From contig NZ_CP107903.1 in the NCBI RefSeq assembly GCF_036013955.1, forward strand, positions 7,688,001-7,752,000: 64,000 bases of DNA. Reading direction: 5' to 3'. The position numbers were made by a program, and so were the translations under genes. Positions 1-9,061 of the stretch are shown piece by piece. How positions within the stretch are numbered: position 1 is the first letter of the stretch; every line of letters starts with the position of its first letter. This DNA is from Streptomyces sp. NBC_00459. GTDB lineage: Bacteria; Actinomycetota; Actinomycetes; Streptomycetales; Streptomycetaceae. The notes under the pieces are model-generated. The model ran no database searches, was not told the origin of the DNA, and saw only the letters and a program-made list of their open reading frames with translations.

Positions 1-1465
1 CGACCCTGATGCCGGGCTGGGCGGCGAACCAGCGCTGCACCAGCTCCCGCTTCACCGCCTCCCCGGTGACCGACACACAGTGCAGGTCGGGCAGTTGGCG
101 TGGCCGCCGCTCCAACTCCGCCAGCACGGCTTCGAGATACGACGGCACGATCTGGAGGACATTGACCCGGCCGTCCACGATCGTGTCCACGAACCGGGGC
201 ACGTCCAGGATCACGTCCTGTCCGACCAACAGGGTCCGGCCGCCGACGAGCAGCGCGGACACCAGCTGCCACAGCGAGATGTCGAAGCACTGGGGAGCGG
301 TCTGCGCGACCACCTGCCCCTCGCCGACGCCCAGATCCTCCAGCTTGGCGAGCACATGGTTGACGAAACCCGCGTGCTCGCACATCGCGCCCTTGGGCTC
401 ACCGGTCGAACCGGAAGTGAAGTAGATGTACGCCAGTTGGTCCGCGCCGACGCTCACCCCGAGGTCGTCGCCCGGGTGCCCCTCCGCCCAGACCTCGTCG
501 ACGTACAGCCTCGGTACGTCCGTCACCGTCCCGTCCAGCGTGGTGGTGCTGCCGTGCTCGGTGACGACGAACGCGCACTCGGCGCGGGTGAGGGTGGCGG
601 CGATGCGCTCGGCCGGGAAGTGCGGCTCGACCGGCAGATAGACACCGCCCGCCTTGAGCACCCCGAGCACGGCGGCCATCCAGTCGAGGTTGCGCTCGGT
701 GACCACGGCGACCACGCCCTCACGGGCCAGCCCGCGGGCCAGCAGCGCCCGACCGAGCTGGTTCGCCCGGGAGTTGAGCTCCCGGTAGGTCCACTCCGTG
801 CCGCCCTGCACGGCCGCCACCGCGTCCGGGTGCTTCCGCACCCGCTCCTCGAACAGTTCGTGCACCCGGCGGTCCGGGAGTTCACGGGCGGGTCCCGCCA
901 ACCCGTCCAGCTGGAAGGCGAGTTCGTCTCCCGACAGCAGGCTCTGCGACTCGTGGTCGGCGTCCGGGTCGGCGGTCATCAGGGAGAGCGCGGTGAGGTG
1001 GTAGCCGGCGATCCGGGCAGCCGCGCCGGCGTCGAGCACATCGGTGCGGTGGCGCAGCCGCAGGGTGCGCCCGCGGACGCTGAGATGCAGCACGGCACCG
1101 TCGTCCGCCGGGTTGCCGCCGTGCGGGTCGAGCACGGTCTCGTACGGCGGCTCGTCGACCGCGCCCACCTCGTCGGCGAGGTCCGTCATCGCCAGCAGTT
1201 CTCGCCAGGAGCCGGGGCCGACCAGCATCCGGCGGGGCACGGGCCGGCCGCCCTTCACCGCCACGTAGCCGGTGGTGACCTCCCGTTCACCGGAGAGCGC
1301 GGCGAGCACCTTGGCGTGCGCGGCGAGCAGCGCGGACTCGAACGAGGCCGACCTCAACAGGCTGGAGTCGAGGGGGACTTCGTACTCGGCGTACACCGAG
1401 TGGCGGTTGTGCTGCGGGTCGTTGCCCGGGACCGGGCCGGGTATCCAGCGTGGGATCGTGTTCAT
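1..1465 (-). CDS. NRPS-type adenylation protein (3' end outside window)
   Basis: The visible 488 codons run leftwards from an ATG at 1465 to the window edge. Residues 1-190 resemble a shortened condensation-type fold. From about residue 198 (PDRRVHELFEERV) a normal adenylation domain begins, with the phosphate-binding motif YFTSGSTGEPKGA at 348-360 and FDISLWQ at 394-400. The family activates an amino acid as aminoacyl-AMP and loads it on a carrier domain. Aligned by eye to GrsA, the first six pocket positions read D-I-W-Q-S-T, which I cannot assign to a substrate. The ATG overlaps the TGA of the upstream carrier/acyltransferase gene (ATGA), so the two are probably translationally coupled. 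No carrier domain is visible, so the neighbour's carrier is the likely partner. Confidence 0.88.
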   Translation of the reverse strand, partial: MNTIPRWIPGPVPGNDPQHNRHSVYAEYEVPLDSSLLRSASFESALLAAHAKVLAALSGEREVTTGYVAVKGGRPVPRRMLVGPGSWRELLAMTDLADEVGAVDEPPYETVLDPHGGNPADDGAVLHLSVRGRTLRLRHRTDVLDAGAAARIAGYHLTALSLMTADPDADHESQSLLSGDELAFQLDGLAGPARELPDRRVHELFEERVRKHPDAVAAVQGGTEWTYRELNSRANQLGRALLARGLAREGVVAVVTERNLDWMAAVLGVLKAGGVYLPVEPHFPAERIAATLTRAECAFVVTEHGSTTTLDGTVTDVPRLYVDEVWAEGHPGDDLGVSVGADQLAYIYFTSGSTGEPKGAMCEHAGFVNHVLAKLEDLGVGEGQVVAQTAPQCFDISLWQLVSALLVGGRTLLVGQDVILDVPRFVDTIVDGRVNVLQIVPSYLEAVLAELERRPRQLPDLHCVSVTGEAVKRELVQRWFAAQPGIRV

Positions 1466-4059
1466 CGGGCTGCCCCCGTCGAAATCTGTGCGGTGTGTGC
1501 GATCTGGTCGGTCTGTCCGGCCGGTGCGATCTGGTCGCTGCGCAGGGCCACCGCCGGGTTGCCGCCCCAGCGGGCCAGGCACGGCACGTCCTCGCCCTTC
1601 ATCAGGAAGGAGTCCGGGGCGAGTTGGGAACCGTCGCCCATCGACACGCCGTAGTGCACGAGCGCGCCGGTGCCGAGCGTGACGCCCCGGCCGAGGACGA
1701 TGTGGTCGGACTTGTAGGTGCCGTCCTCCTGCGAGTGGGCCTGGATCTTGCTGTGCGCGCCGAGCGTGCAGTCGTCGCCGATCGTGGTGAGCGTGCGCTC
1801 GGTGATGGAGACGCCGTCGTCGAAGACCCGGCGCCCGATACGGACGCCCAGCAGCCGCCACAGCAGGTTCTTGAACGGCGTCCCGTTGAACACGACGAGG
1901 AAGTCGACCGGCACCTTCCACAGCCGTTCCTGCCACCAGAAGTGCGGGTCGTAGATGGAGACCAACTGCGGCACCAGACTGCGGAACCGGGTGATGAGCC
2001 GTTCGACCAGCACGTAGTACCCGGCGGTGAGCACGAGCCCGACGACCAGGGAGGCGCCGACCAGCGCGCCGGCGGCGATGCCGTGCGTGCCGTACACGGC
2101 GAACGCGGCGAAGCCGAGCACCGTCAGGAGGAACGAGTGCAGCCAGCGGACGAACAGGAACAGGCCTATCGTGCGCAGGTTGTAGCGGTTCTTCGCGGCG
2201 AGACGACGGTGGAACTCGTCGCCCTCGCGCAGATGGTCGAAACTGCTGTCGCGCTCCACCGACCGCGGGACCTCGAAGGACGGTGAGCCCAACAGCCCGA
2301 CGTTCTCCCGGAGTTCTCCGTCGAGCGGCACCAGCACCTTGGTCGCCAGCAGGACGTTCTCGCCGGTGCGGCCCCCGGTGGGGTAGGCGATGTGGTTGCC
2401 GAGGAAGCTGTGCGCTCCGATCGACGCCCGCGAGACGCGGAAGGACGTGGCGGAGTAGTCGGCGTTGAGGACCGACAGTCCGTCGGCGACCATCGTGCCG
2501 CGGCCGACGGAGACCAGATACGGGTTCTCGTGCTGCATCTCCGTACCGAAGTTGGAGCCGGTCTGCTCGACGTGCGAGAGGTCGTAGCCGATGGCCCGCA
2601 GGTAGTGGACGATGAACGAGCTGTCGCCGCACAGCCACTTGAAGAACTTGAGGTTGGTCAGGCGGGTGACCGCCCGATGTGCCGAGTAGTGCGGGCCGTA
2701 CAGCGGATAGACCTGGTCGGGCCGGATCACCAGGTTCAGCAGCCGGGGGACCAGGGACACGGTCACGGCTCCGACGACGATCACGGCGGCGAAGAGCGCG
2801 AGGGAGAGGCCCACGGCCTCGGCGTAGAACCGGACCGAGGCCATGTCGGCCACGTCCGGGTCGAACAGCGCCTCAAGGCGGGGTGCCAGGTCGAGCAGCA
2901 GGAATCCGCCTCCGACCGCCAACGGCACGTACACCAACAGGAGCTGGAGGAGGGCGGCGAGGCCGTAGAGGGCCCGTCGGACGGTGGAGCAGCGGGCGCC
3001 GGGGATCCGTATGTGGTCAACGTCCGTGGGCTGGGCGGGCGAGCCGTGCCGGCGCAGGCCTGCCGGCACCGCCTGGCCCTCGAACAGTGCGGAGGAATGG
3101 CCGAGTTGGGATCCGTCACCCATCGACGTACCGATGTCGAGGACGGTCTTCTCGCCGATGTGGACGTTCCTGCCGAGGGTGACCGGGCCGGTCTGGACGC
3201 GTCCGGCGACGACCCGGTAGCAGAGGAAGTGCGAGTCCTTGCGGATGATCGTGCCCGCGCCGACCGTGAGCAGGTCGGTGCAGACCGGCACGGTGGGCGA
3301 GAGGATGGTGACGCCCCTGCCGATCCGCGCGCCCAGCGCCCGCAGGTAGAGCACGTAGAGCGGGTTTCCGGCGAACAGGCGCATCGGATTGGCGTTGAGC
3401 AGGGCCCTGACCGTCCAGAAGCGCAGATAGGCGAGCCCCCAGACGGGGAAGTCGGCCCGCTGCCACCGGCCGACCAGCACCCACTTGGCGGCCACCGGCA
3501 GTACGCACATCCCCACGAAGACGGCGCCGCCGAAGACGACCGACCGCAGATAGACGTCGACTGCCCCCGAACCGGCGTTGATCCACCGGTAGCCCTCGAC
3601 GGTGCAGAGCCCGGTGAGGAGGCAGTACGCGGCGAAGACGAGCAACTGCGCGGCCCCGCACAGGACATACCGCCAGGTGCTGCCGGGCACCGGAGCCTCG
3701 GCCGGCGGTGCGACGGGCGCCTCGGCCGGGGCGCCGGTGAGCGCCGCCGCCAGGCTCCGGATCGTCGGACTGCCGTAGACGTCCTTCATCGACACCGACG
3801 GCAGATCGTCACGCTTCCTGACCCGGGCGCAGAAGTGCGCCATGATCAGGGAGTTGGCACCCAGGTCGTCGAAGAAGTGGCTGTCGAGCGGGACGTGGTC
3901 CCTCTTCACGACACCCGCGAGCACCTCGGCGAGGATCTGCTCGGTGCCGCCCCCGGCGCCGGTCGGGTGCCTGGTCACGTCCTTGGCCGTGTGCTTGGTC
4001 GGATCGGTCGGCGACATGGGCGCCAACTCGATCGGTTTTCCCCCCACTTTTCCCCCCAC
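1462..4059 (-). CDS. Pls/PosA-like carrier protein with three membrane-linked LbH acyltransferase-type domains
   Basis: The protein has 865 residues. A peptidyl-carrier domain spans about residues 38-108, with the phosphopantetheine serine in DLGANSL (Ser70). It is followed by three units, each a pair of hydrophobic segments and then a left-handed beta-helix (hexapeptide-repeat) domain. The repeats show as IGRGV..., IGAHSFLGN... and IGDDCTLGAHSK. This T-(TM2-LbH)x3 order matches the C-terminal part of epsilon-poly-lysine synthetase (Pls/PosA family), where these tandem domains catalyse chain growth on the carrier-bound monomer. In Pls the adenylation domain is in the same chain; here it is the separate downstream gene. 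The GTG at 4059 was chosen because GAGGAG lies about 6 bases upstream. An in-frame ATG 14 codons later is an alternative. The product, an isopeptide or other short homopolymer, is inference. Confidence 0.85.
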   Translation of the reverse strand: MGGKVGGKPIELAPMSPTDPTKHTAKDVTRHPTGAGGGTEQILAEVLAGVVKRDHVPLDSHFFDDLGANSLIMAHFCARVRKRDDLPSVSMKDVYGSPTIRSLAAALTGAPAEAPVAPPAEAPVPGSTWRYVLCGAAQLLVFAAYCLLTGLCTVEGYRWINAGSGAVDVYLRSVVFGGAVFVGMCVLPVAAKWVLVGRWQRADFPVWGLAYLRFWTVRALLNANPMRLFAGNPLYVLYLRALGARIGRGVTILSPTVPVCTDLLTVGAGTIIRKDSHFLCYRVVAGRVQTGPVTLGRNVHIGEKTVLDIGTSMGDGSQLGHSSALFEGQAVPAGLRRHGSPAQPTDVDHIRIPGARCSTVRRALYGLAALLQLLLVYVPLAVGGGFLLLDLAPRLEALFDPDVADMASVRFYAEAVGLSLALFAAVIVVGAVTVSLVPRLLNLVIRPDQVYPLYGPHYSAHRAVTRLTNLKFFKWLCGDSSFIVHYLRAIGYDLSHVEQTGSNFGTEMQHENPYLVSVGRGTMVADGLSVLNADYSATSFRVSRASIGAHSFLGNHIAYPTGGRTGENVLLATKVLVPLDGELRENVGLLGSPSFEVPRSVERDSSFDHLREGDEFHRRLAAKNRYNLRTIGLFLFVRWLHSFLLTVLGFAAFAVYGTHGIAAGALVGASLVVGLVLTAGYYVLVERLITRFRSLVPQLVSIYDPHFWWQERLWKVPVDFLVVFNGTPFKNLLWRLLGVRIGRRVFDDGVSITERTLTTIGDDCTLGAHSKIQAHSQEDGTYKSDHIVLGRGVTLGTGALVHYGVSMGDGSQLAPDSFLMKGEDVPCLARWGGNPAVALRSDQIAPAGQTDQIAHTAQISTGAAR

Positions 4060-4069
4060 GATGAACTCC

Positions 4070-5293
4070 TCAGTGGTGCTGGTCTTGGCTTTCGGATCGT
4101 TCCGATCGGTGGACCGGCGGTTCGGGCGGGCTCCCCTGTGCCCGCCTCCGTTCCCAGTCCCGGGCGCGCCGTGCCGCTCCCGCGACCAGGGCCTCCAGGG
4201 GTCCCCGGCCCCTGGTGAACCGCCACCCGACCGCGAAGAGCAGTGAGCCCGCGACCAGCACGGCGTACTGGAGGTCGGGGGAGCCGTTCAGCGCTCCGGT
4301 GGCGAGGAACAGGACATGGGCGGTGTAGAGGGTCAGCGGCATGCTCCCGGCGGCCGCCAACGGGAGCAGCGCGCGCCGCACCAGGGCGATCCGGGTCAGC
4401 AGCAGGACCGCCGCGAGCAGTGCGGTGGCCGCGCCGAGGGTGTGCAGCAGGTCGAACGGCGAGGTGGAGTGCGGGGCGCGGGAGAGCATCGACCACCAGG
4501 TCGCGCCGTCCGGGGTGTCCCACAGGACCTCGTCGCGGGCGTGCGGCCCGATGGCGTCGGGGAACTCGTTCTGCCGCAGCCGCTCCAGACCGCCCCAGCG
4601 CAAGAGCCACAACGAACAGGCCAGCCAGGCGGTGGCGGCGAGCGCCAGCCCGCCGGTCAGCAGCCGGGTCGCGGTGCGCCGGTCGAAGAGGTCGAGGCGC
4701 CCGATGGCGAGCCCTGCGCACAGGTACGCCGTCCACGCCAGGACCGGATAGGGGCCGTGGACGAGCAGGTCGCCGAGGAGGCCGGCCGGGTCGGTGACGA
4801 CGTCCTGGAGCGTCGGATCACCGTCGAAGGCGGGTTCGGGCAGCGCCCCCCGGAGCAGGTGGACGAGGAACGGCGCGACCACGCCCAGGGCGAGGGCGAT
4901 ACAGGCCAACGTCCGTGCCCGCAGGGCGAGCAGAGGCAGGGCGAGCAGGAACAGCAGGGCGTAGAAGGCGAGGATGACGTCGACCTGGAGGCCGCCCGCG
5001 TTGGCGGCGTAGCCCAGCAGCAGCCCGATCAGACCGACGGACAGCGCCCGGGCGGTGACCGCGGTGAGCGAGCCGCGGCCGACCCTGGGAGTGCGGCCGC
5101 CGGTGGTGAAGGCGAGGCCGACTCCGGCCACCAGTGCGAAGGTCGCCGAGGACCGACCGCCCGCCAACTGCCAGGCCACCGTCGGTGAATCGTCCGGCTC
5201 GAACGCTCCGAATACGTGCACGGAGAACATACCGAGCAGCGCGAGGCCACGGACCACGTCTACACCGGCAATGCGCGGTGTCGATAAAGGCAT
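4070..5293 (-). CDS. HGSNAT/DUF418-type polytopic membrane protein
   Basis: A 407-residue, strongly hydrophobic protein with roughly ten membrane segments. It opens with RIAGVDVVRGLALLGMFSVH, typical of the heparan-glucosaminide N-acetyltransferase-like/DUF418 membrane family, which includes proteins thought to move acyl groups across the membrane. The tail from about residue 370 is charged and cytosolic-looking. The ATG at 5293 has GGAG about 6 bases upstream. The gene ends 10 bases before the GTG of the Pls-like gene, and that gene's ribosome binding site lies just before this stop, so it is the first gene of a three-gene operon. A role in exporting or acyl-modifying the operon's product is inference from context. 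Confidence 0.72.
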   Translation of the reverse strand: MPLSTPRIAGVDVVRGLALLGMFSVHVFGAFEPDDSPTVAWQLAGGRSSATFALVAGVGLAFTTGGRTPRVGRGSLTAVTARALSVGLIGLLLGYAANAGGLQVDVILAFYALLFLLALPLLALRARTLACIALALGVVAPFLVHLLRGALPEPAFDGDPTLQDVVTDPAGLLGDLLVHGPYPVLAWTAYLCAGLAIGRLDLFDRRTATRLLTGGLALAATAWLACSLWLLRWGGLERLRQNEFPDAIGPHARDEVLWDTPDGATWWSMLSRAPHSTSPFDLLHTLGAATALLAAVLLLTRIALVRRALLPLAAAGSMPLTLYTAHVLFLATGALNGSPDLQYAVLVAGSLLFAVGWRFTRGRGPLEALVAGAARRARDWERRRAQGSPPEPPVHRSERSESQDQHH

Positions 5294-5957
5294 GGATCGC
5301 TCCGTAAATTGGCACGATGGATTTCGCGTCCGCTGTGCGACCGCGGTGCAGCTGAGGGCGGAAGTGACAGATGACGCGATATGTGAAATGGCGTACGGGA
5401 CGAAACGAGGTATGAGACGTATGAGCGGAAATTGTCGATGAGCGCGGTGTGCGGCACGGCGTCGACCCGCACGTTTTCGTGCGGATCACGGGCAACGCGG
5501 CTCGATCGGGCTTGGTCGGAGCCCGGATGCCCCCGTGTCGTCTCGGTTCGCACTCCCTTGGGCGGGTGTGCCCCGGAGAATGCAATCCGAATTGTTTCGA
5601 CCCGGTTATGAACGGGTCAAGGTGGCCCGGCGTAATGTCGCTTTCCTGTTACAGAGTCACGACTTTTCGTACAGTTGGCGACCGCCTGTTCACCCGCCTC
5701 ACCAGGAAGCTTTCCGAAGGGCAGGTGTAATTGCCCGGCGGTATTCCGTTTACGGGCGCCGGAATATGGCCGCCAAGGGCATGACAGAAATAGTATTCGA
5801 TTTGGCTGCTGTATCGTTCCGCCCGGTTTCCCCTGGGTTTCCCTTCGTTTTCTGCCGCGTCACGGGAACGGAGGGAAGGAAGCGGCGTACGGGCGCTGCG
5901 CCGTGGCCGGGGCACCGGAGGGTGAGAGGGGTGGCGCCCGCCCGATACCGTTAGGGC
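5294..5957. promoter_or_regulatory. Divergent 664-bp intergenic region with two inverted repeats
   Basis: No convincing gene lies between the Pls-like operon (minus) and the YihY gene (plus). The region is more AT-rich than its flanks. It holds two perfect inverted repeats: GACCCG at 5599-5604 with CGGGTC at 5613-5618, and TATTCCG at 5742-5748 with CGGAATA at 5760-5766. Arm length and spacing fit operators or small hairpins. Short open frames here have no recognisable product and no good ribosome binding site. Confidence 0.4.
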
Positions 5958-7109
5958 GTGCAGGCAGCAAGTGAACCTCCAGAGAGCCCCAGCGGCCGAC
6001 TCCACCGTGCGCGCGTCCTCTACCGGAACGTCTCCAAGCGCAGGACCGCGTGGCTGTTGCTCAAGGACACCGTCAACTCGTGCATCGAGTACCGGATCCT
6101 GGGTCTGGCGGCGGAGGCTGCCTTCTTCACGCTGCTCTCCGTGCCGCCACTGCTGTTGAGCCTGATCGGGCTGCTCGGCTACGTCGACGACTGGACCGGC
6201 ACCGACACCATCACCAGCCTGGAGACCAACATCCTGGAGGCGTCCCGCACGGTCCTGTCGGACAAGGGCGTCGCGGAGATCGCCCGGCCGATCCTGAACG
6301 ACGTGATGAAGGGCGGCCGGCCCGACGTCATCTCCATAGGATTCCTGTTCGCCCTCTGGTCCGGCTCGCGCGCGGTGAACGTCTTCATCGACACCATCAC
6401 CGTGATGTACGGCCTCGACGGCGTCCGCGGCATCGTCAAGACCCGGCTCGTCGCCTTCGTGCTGTTCGTCGTGGCACTGCTGATCGGCTCGGTCGCGCTG
6501 CCGCTGATGGTGGCGGGTCCGGACGCCGTGCTCAGCGTCCTGCCGTGGTCGGAGACGCTCGTACAGGTCCTGTACTGGCCCGTGGTGATCCTGCTGTCCA
6601 TCGCCTTCCTGACGACGCTGTTCCACGTGTCGGTGCCCGTGCGTTCCCCGTGGATCGAGGACGTCCCGGGCGCGCTCATGGCCCTCGCCATGTGGGTGTT
6701 CGGCAGCTTCCTGCTGCGTATCTACCTGACCAAGACGATCGAGGGCGCCACGATCTACGGATCGCTCGCCGCCGCCGTCGCCGTCCTCCTGTGGGTCGGC
6801 GTGTCCGCGTTCGCGGTGCTCGTCGGGGCCGCCGTCAACGCGGCGATCGACCGTGTCTGGCCCGCCGCCGCCACCGCCGCCGCACGAGCCGCCAACGAAC
6901 GGATTCGCAAGGAGGAGGCCGCCGAGTACGTCGCCCGGATGTCGGCCGCCCGGGCCTACGAGCCCGACGACCCCGACGACTGCGACATGCCCTCCGAGTT
7001 CCCGGAACGCTGGTCGCGCTTCCTGCCCCCGGAGGACGTGACGTCCCGGCTGCGGGCGCACGTGAAGAGCACGCCCAAGACAGGGGAGGGCCCGCCCCCC
7101 GAGAAGTGA
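5958..7109 (+). CDS. YihY/BrkB family membrane protein
   Basis: A 383-residue integral membrane protein. After a basic N-terminus come about six membrane helices between residues 45 and 300, with the family-type stretch ILGLAAEAAFFTLLSVPPLL, then LWSGSRAVNVFID and GATIYGSLAAAVAVLLWVG. The family (formerly annotated as ribonuclease BN) has no settled biochemical role. The tail from about residue 305 is charged, acidic and proline-rich and probably cytosolic. The start is a GTG at 5958. It stands alone, converging on the NmrA-type gene with a gap of only 34 bases and no obvious hairpin. Confidence 0.9.
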   Translation: MQAASEPPESPSGRLHRARVLYRNVSKRRTAWLLLKDTVNSCIEYRILGLAAEAAFFTLLSVPPLLLSLIGLLGYVDDWTGTDTITSLETNILEASRTVLSDKGVAEIARPILNDVMKGGRPDVISIGFLFALWSGSRAVNVFIDTITVMYGLDGVRGIVKTRLVAFVLFVVALLIGSVALPLMVAGPDAVLSVLPWSETLVQVLYWPVVILLSIAFLTTLFHVSVPVRSPWIEDVPGALMALAMWVFGSFLLRIYLTKTIEGATIYGSLAAAVAVLLWVGVSAFAVLVGAAVNAAIDRVWPAAATAAARAANERIRKEEAAEYVARMSAARAYEPDDPDDCDMPSEFPERWSRFLPPEDVTSRLRAHVKSTPKTGEGPPPEK

Positions 7110-7143
7110 CGGGGAACGGGCTCGTCCACTGCCTGCCGCGGCC

Positions 7144-8007
7144 TCACACCTTCCACACCCCGGCCGCCGCGTTCTCCCGTACGAAGTCGGAGAACTCGCG
7201 CGGCTCACGGCCGAGGACCTGCCGGACGCCGTCCGTGAGACGGGAGTTGCGGCCGTCGAGGAGCCCCTCGAAGACCTCCACCAGGAACGCGGCCTCCTCC
7301 GGCGGCACCCCGAACCCCTCCAGCGTCTCCCCGTACGCCCGCGCCGGTACCGGCGTGTACGTCAGCCCGCTGCCCGTCGCCGCGGCGATCTCCGCCACCG
7401 CCTCCCGGAAACTCAGCAGCCGCGGCCCGGTCAGCTCCAACGTCCGCCCCACATACCGCTCCCCGGACACGAACACGGCGGTGACCACGTCCGCGATGTC
7501 CCGCACATCGAGGAACGGCTCCCTCACCTCGCCTGCGGGGAAGACGAGTTCACCGTGGCGCAGCCCCTCCACCAGCGGCCCCTCGCTGAAGTTCTGCGCG
7601 AACCACGAGGCCTGTACGACCGTCCAGTCCGCGCCCGACGACTTCAACGCCTCCTCCGTCGCCCGGGCCTGCTCCTCCCCGCGCGCCGACAGCAGCACCA
7701 GCCGCCGCACCCCGAGCCCCACCGCCTCCCGGGCCAGCGCCCCGACGCCCTCGGTCGCGCAGGGCGAACCCACGTCCGAGGGATACATCAGATACGCGGC
7801 GTCCGCACCCGCGAGGGCGTCCGCCCAGGTGGTCCGATCCGTCCAGTCGAAGCCCTGCGCACGGGACGCGGCCCGCACGGTGAGCCCGGCGCCGCGCACC
7901 GCCTCGGCGACCCGGCTGCCGGTCCGCCCGGAGGCCCCGGTGACGACCACGGTCGTACCGTCGCGGCCACTGTCGTCGCTCTGCCTGTTCTCCGTGTTCT
8001 GCGTCAT
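7144..8007 (-). CDS. NmrA-like NAD(P)-binding reductase/epimerase
   Basis: A 287-residue single-domain Rossmann protein with the dinucleotide motif VVVTGASGRTGSRVAEAV at about residues 19-36 and the conserved region LVLLSARGEE...ALKSSGADWTVVQASWFAQNF. It lacks the YxxxK pair of classical short-chain dehydrogenases. That fits the NmrA/QorB branch, whose members sense NAD(P) or reduce quinone-like substrates. It is divergent from an AraC regulator 80 bases away, a common pairing in which the regulator controls the reductase. The substrate is unknown. Confidence 0.88.
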   Translation of the reverse strand: MTQNTENRQSDDSGRDGTTVVVTGASGRTGSRVAEAVRGAGLTVRAASRAQGFDWTDRTTWADALAGADAAYLMYPSDVGSPCATEGVGALAREAVGLGVRRLVLLSARGEEQARATEEALKSSGADWTVVQASWFAQNFSEGPLVEGLRHGELVFPAGEVREPFLDVRDIADVVTAVFVSGERYVGRTLELTGPRLLSFREAVAEIAAATGSGLTYTPVPARAYGETLEGFGVPPEEAAFLVEVFEGLLDGRNSRLTDGVRQVLGREPREFSDFVRENAAAGVWKV

Positions 8008-8087
8008 GCCTCAAGTCAACGGCCGCGCGATCCGGGCGCCCATCGCTGAACGGCTCATTCCCATGCGTACGCGTCTACCCTGGCCGC

Positions 8088-9035
8088 ATGGATGCCCTTG
8101 CAGGCCTGTTGGAGGGTCCACGCGCGCGTGGCGCCTTCATGATCCGCGCGTGTTTCGACCCGCCGTGGTGCGTGCGCGTCGAGGACGAGGCACTCCTGAC
8201 GGTGATGCTCATGGTGCGGGGCGACGCCTGGATCACCCCGGACGCGGGGGAGCGGCTGCATCTGCGGGCCGGCGACCTGGCCATCGCGCGCGGCCCCGCC
8301 CCCTACACCTGCGCGGACGACCCGGCGACGCCCCCGCAGGCGGTGATCCTGCCCGGCGCCGAGTGCCGCTATCCGGACGGCCGTTCGCTGAACGGGGTGA
8401 TGGACCTCGGAGTACGCACCTGGGGCGACCGTCTCGACGGCTCGGCCGTGATGCTGATCGGCACATATCTCATGCAGGGCGAGATCAGCGGCCGGCTGCT
8501 CGACGCCCTGCCGCCGCTGCTGTCGCTCACCTCCGACGTGTGGCAGTGCCCCCTGACACCGCTGCTCATGGACGAGGTGGGGCGCGACGAACCCGGCCAG
8601 GAAGTGGTCCTGGACCGACTGCTCGACCTGCTGGTCATCGCGGCCCTGAGGGCCTGGTTCTCCCGCCCGGAGGCGGCGGCCCCGGCCTGGTACGGGGCGC
8701 TGGCGGACCCGGTCGTGGGGCGCGTACTGCGTCTGGTCCAGGACGACCCCACCCACCCCTGGACAGTGGCCTCACTGGCCGCCGAGGCCGGGCTGTCGCG
8801 GGCCGCCCTGGCCCGCCGGTTCACCGACCTGGTGGGCGAACCCCCGATGACCTACCTCACCGGCTGGCGCCTGGCCCTGGCCGCCGACCGCCTGCGCGAC
8901 ACGGACCACACCCTCGACGCGATCGCCCGCCAGGTCGGCTACGGCAGCGCCTTCGCCCTGTCCAGCGCCTTCAAGCGGGTGTACGGGATCAGTCCTCAGG
9001 AACATCGGGCGCGGCGGGACCCGGTGCGGATCTAG
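8088..9035 (+). CDS. AraC-family regulator with N-terminal cupin sensor
   Basis: A 315-residue protein. Residues about 10-190 form a cupin-type ligand-binding domain of the AraC_binding/cupin_6 kind (LTVMLMVRGDAWITPD, GDLAIARGPAPY). Residues about 205-310 carry two helix-turn-helix motifs: WTVASLAAEAGLSRAALARR and LDAIARQVGYGSAFALSSAF, the latter followed by KRVYGISPQEHR. It should bind a small molecule and control transcription, most plausibly of the divergent NmrA-type gene. The 80-base spacer between the two genes must hold both promoters. Confidence 0.92.
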   Translation: MDALAGLLEGPRARGAFMIRACFDPPWCVRVEDEALLTVMLMVRGDAWITPDAGERLHLRAGDLAIARGPAPYTCADDPATPPQAVILPGAECRYPDGRSLNGVMDLGVRTWGDRLDGSAVMLIGTYLMQGEISGRLLDALPPLLSLTSDVWQCPLTPLLMDEVGRDEPGQEVVLDRLLDLLVIAALRAWFSRPEAAAPAWYGALADPVVGRVLRLVQDDPTHPWTVASLAAEAGLSRAALARRFTDLVGEPPMTYLTGWRLALAADRLRDTDHTLDAIARQVGYGSAFALSSAFKRVYGISPQEHRARRDPVRI

Positions 9036-9061
9036 CGGACGCGGGCACCCGGCGGCGTAGC

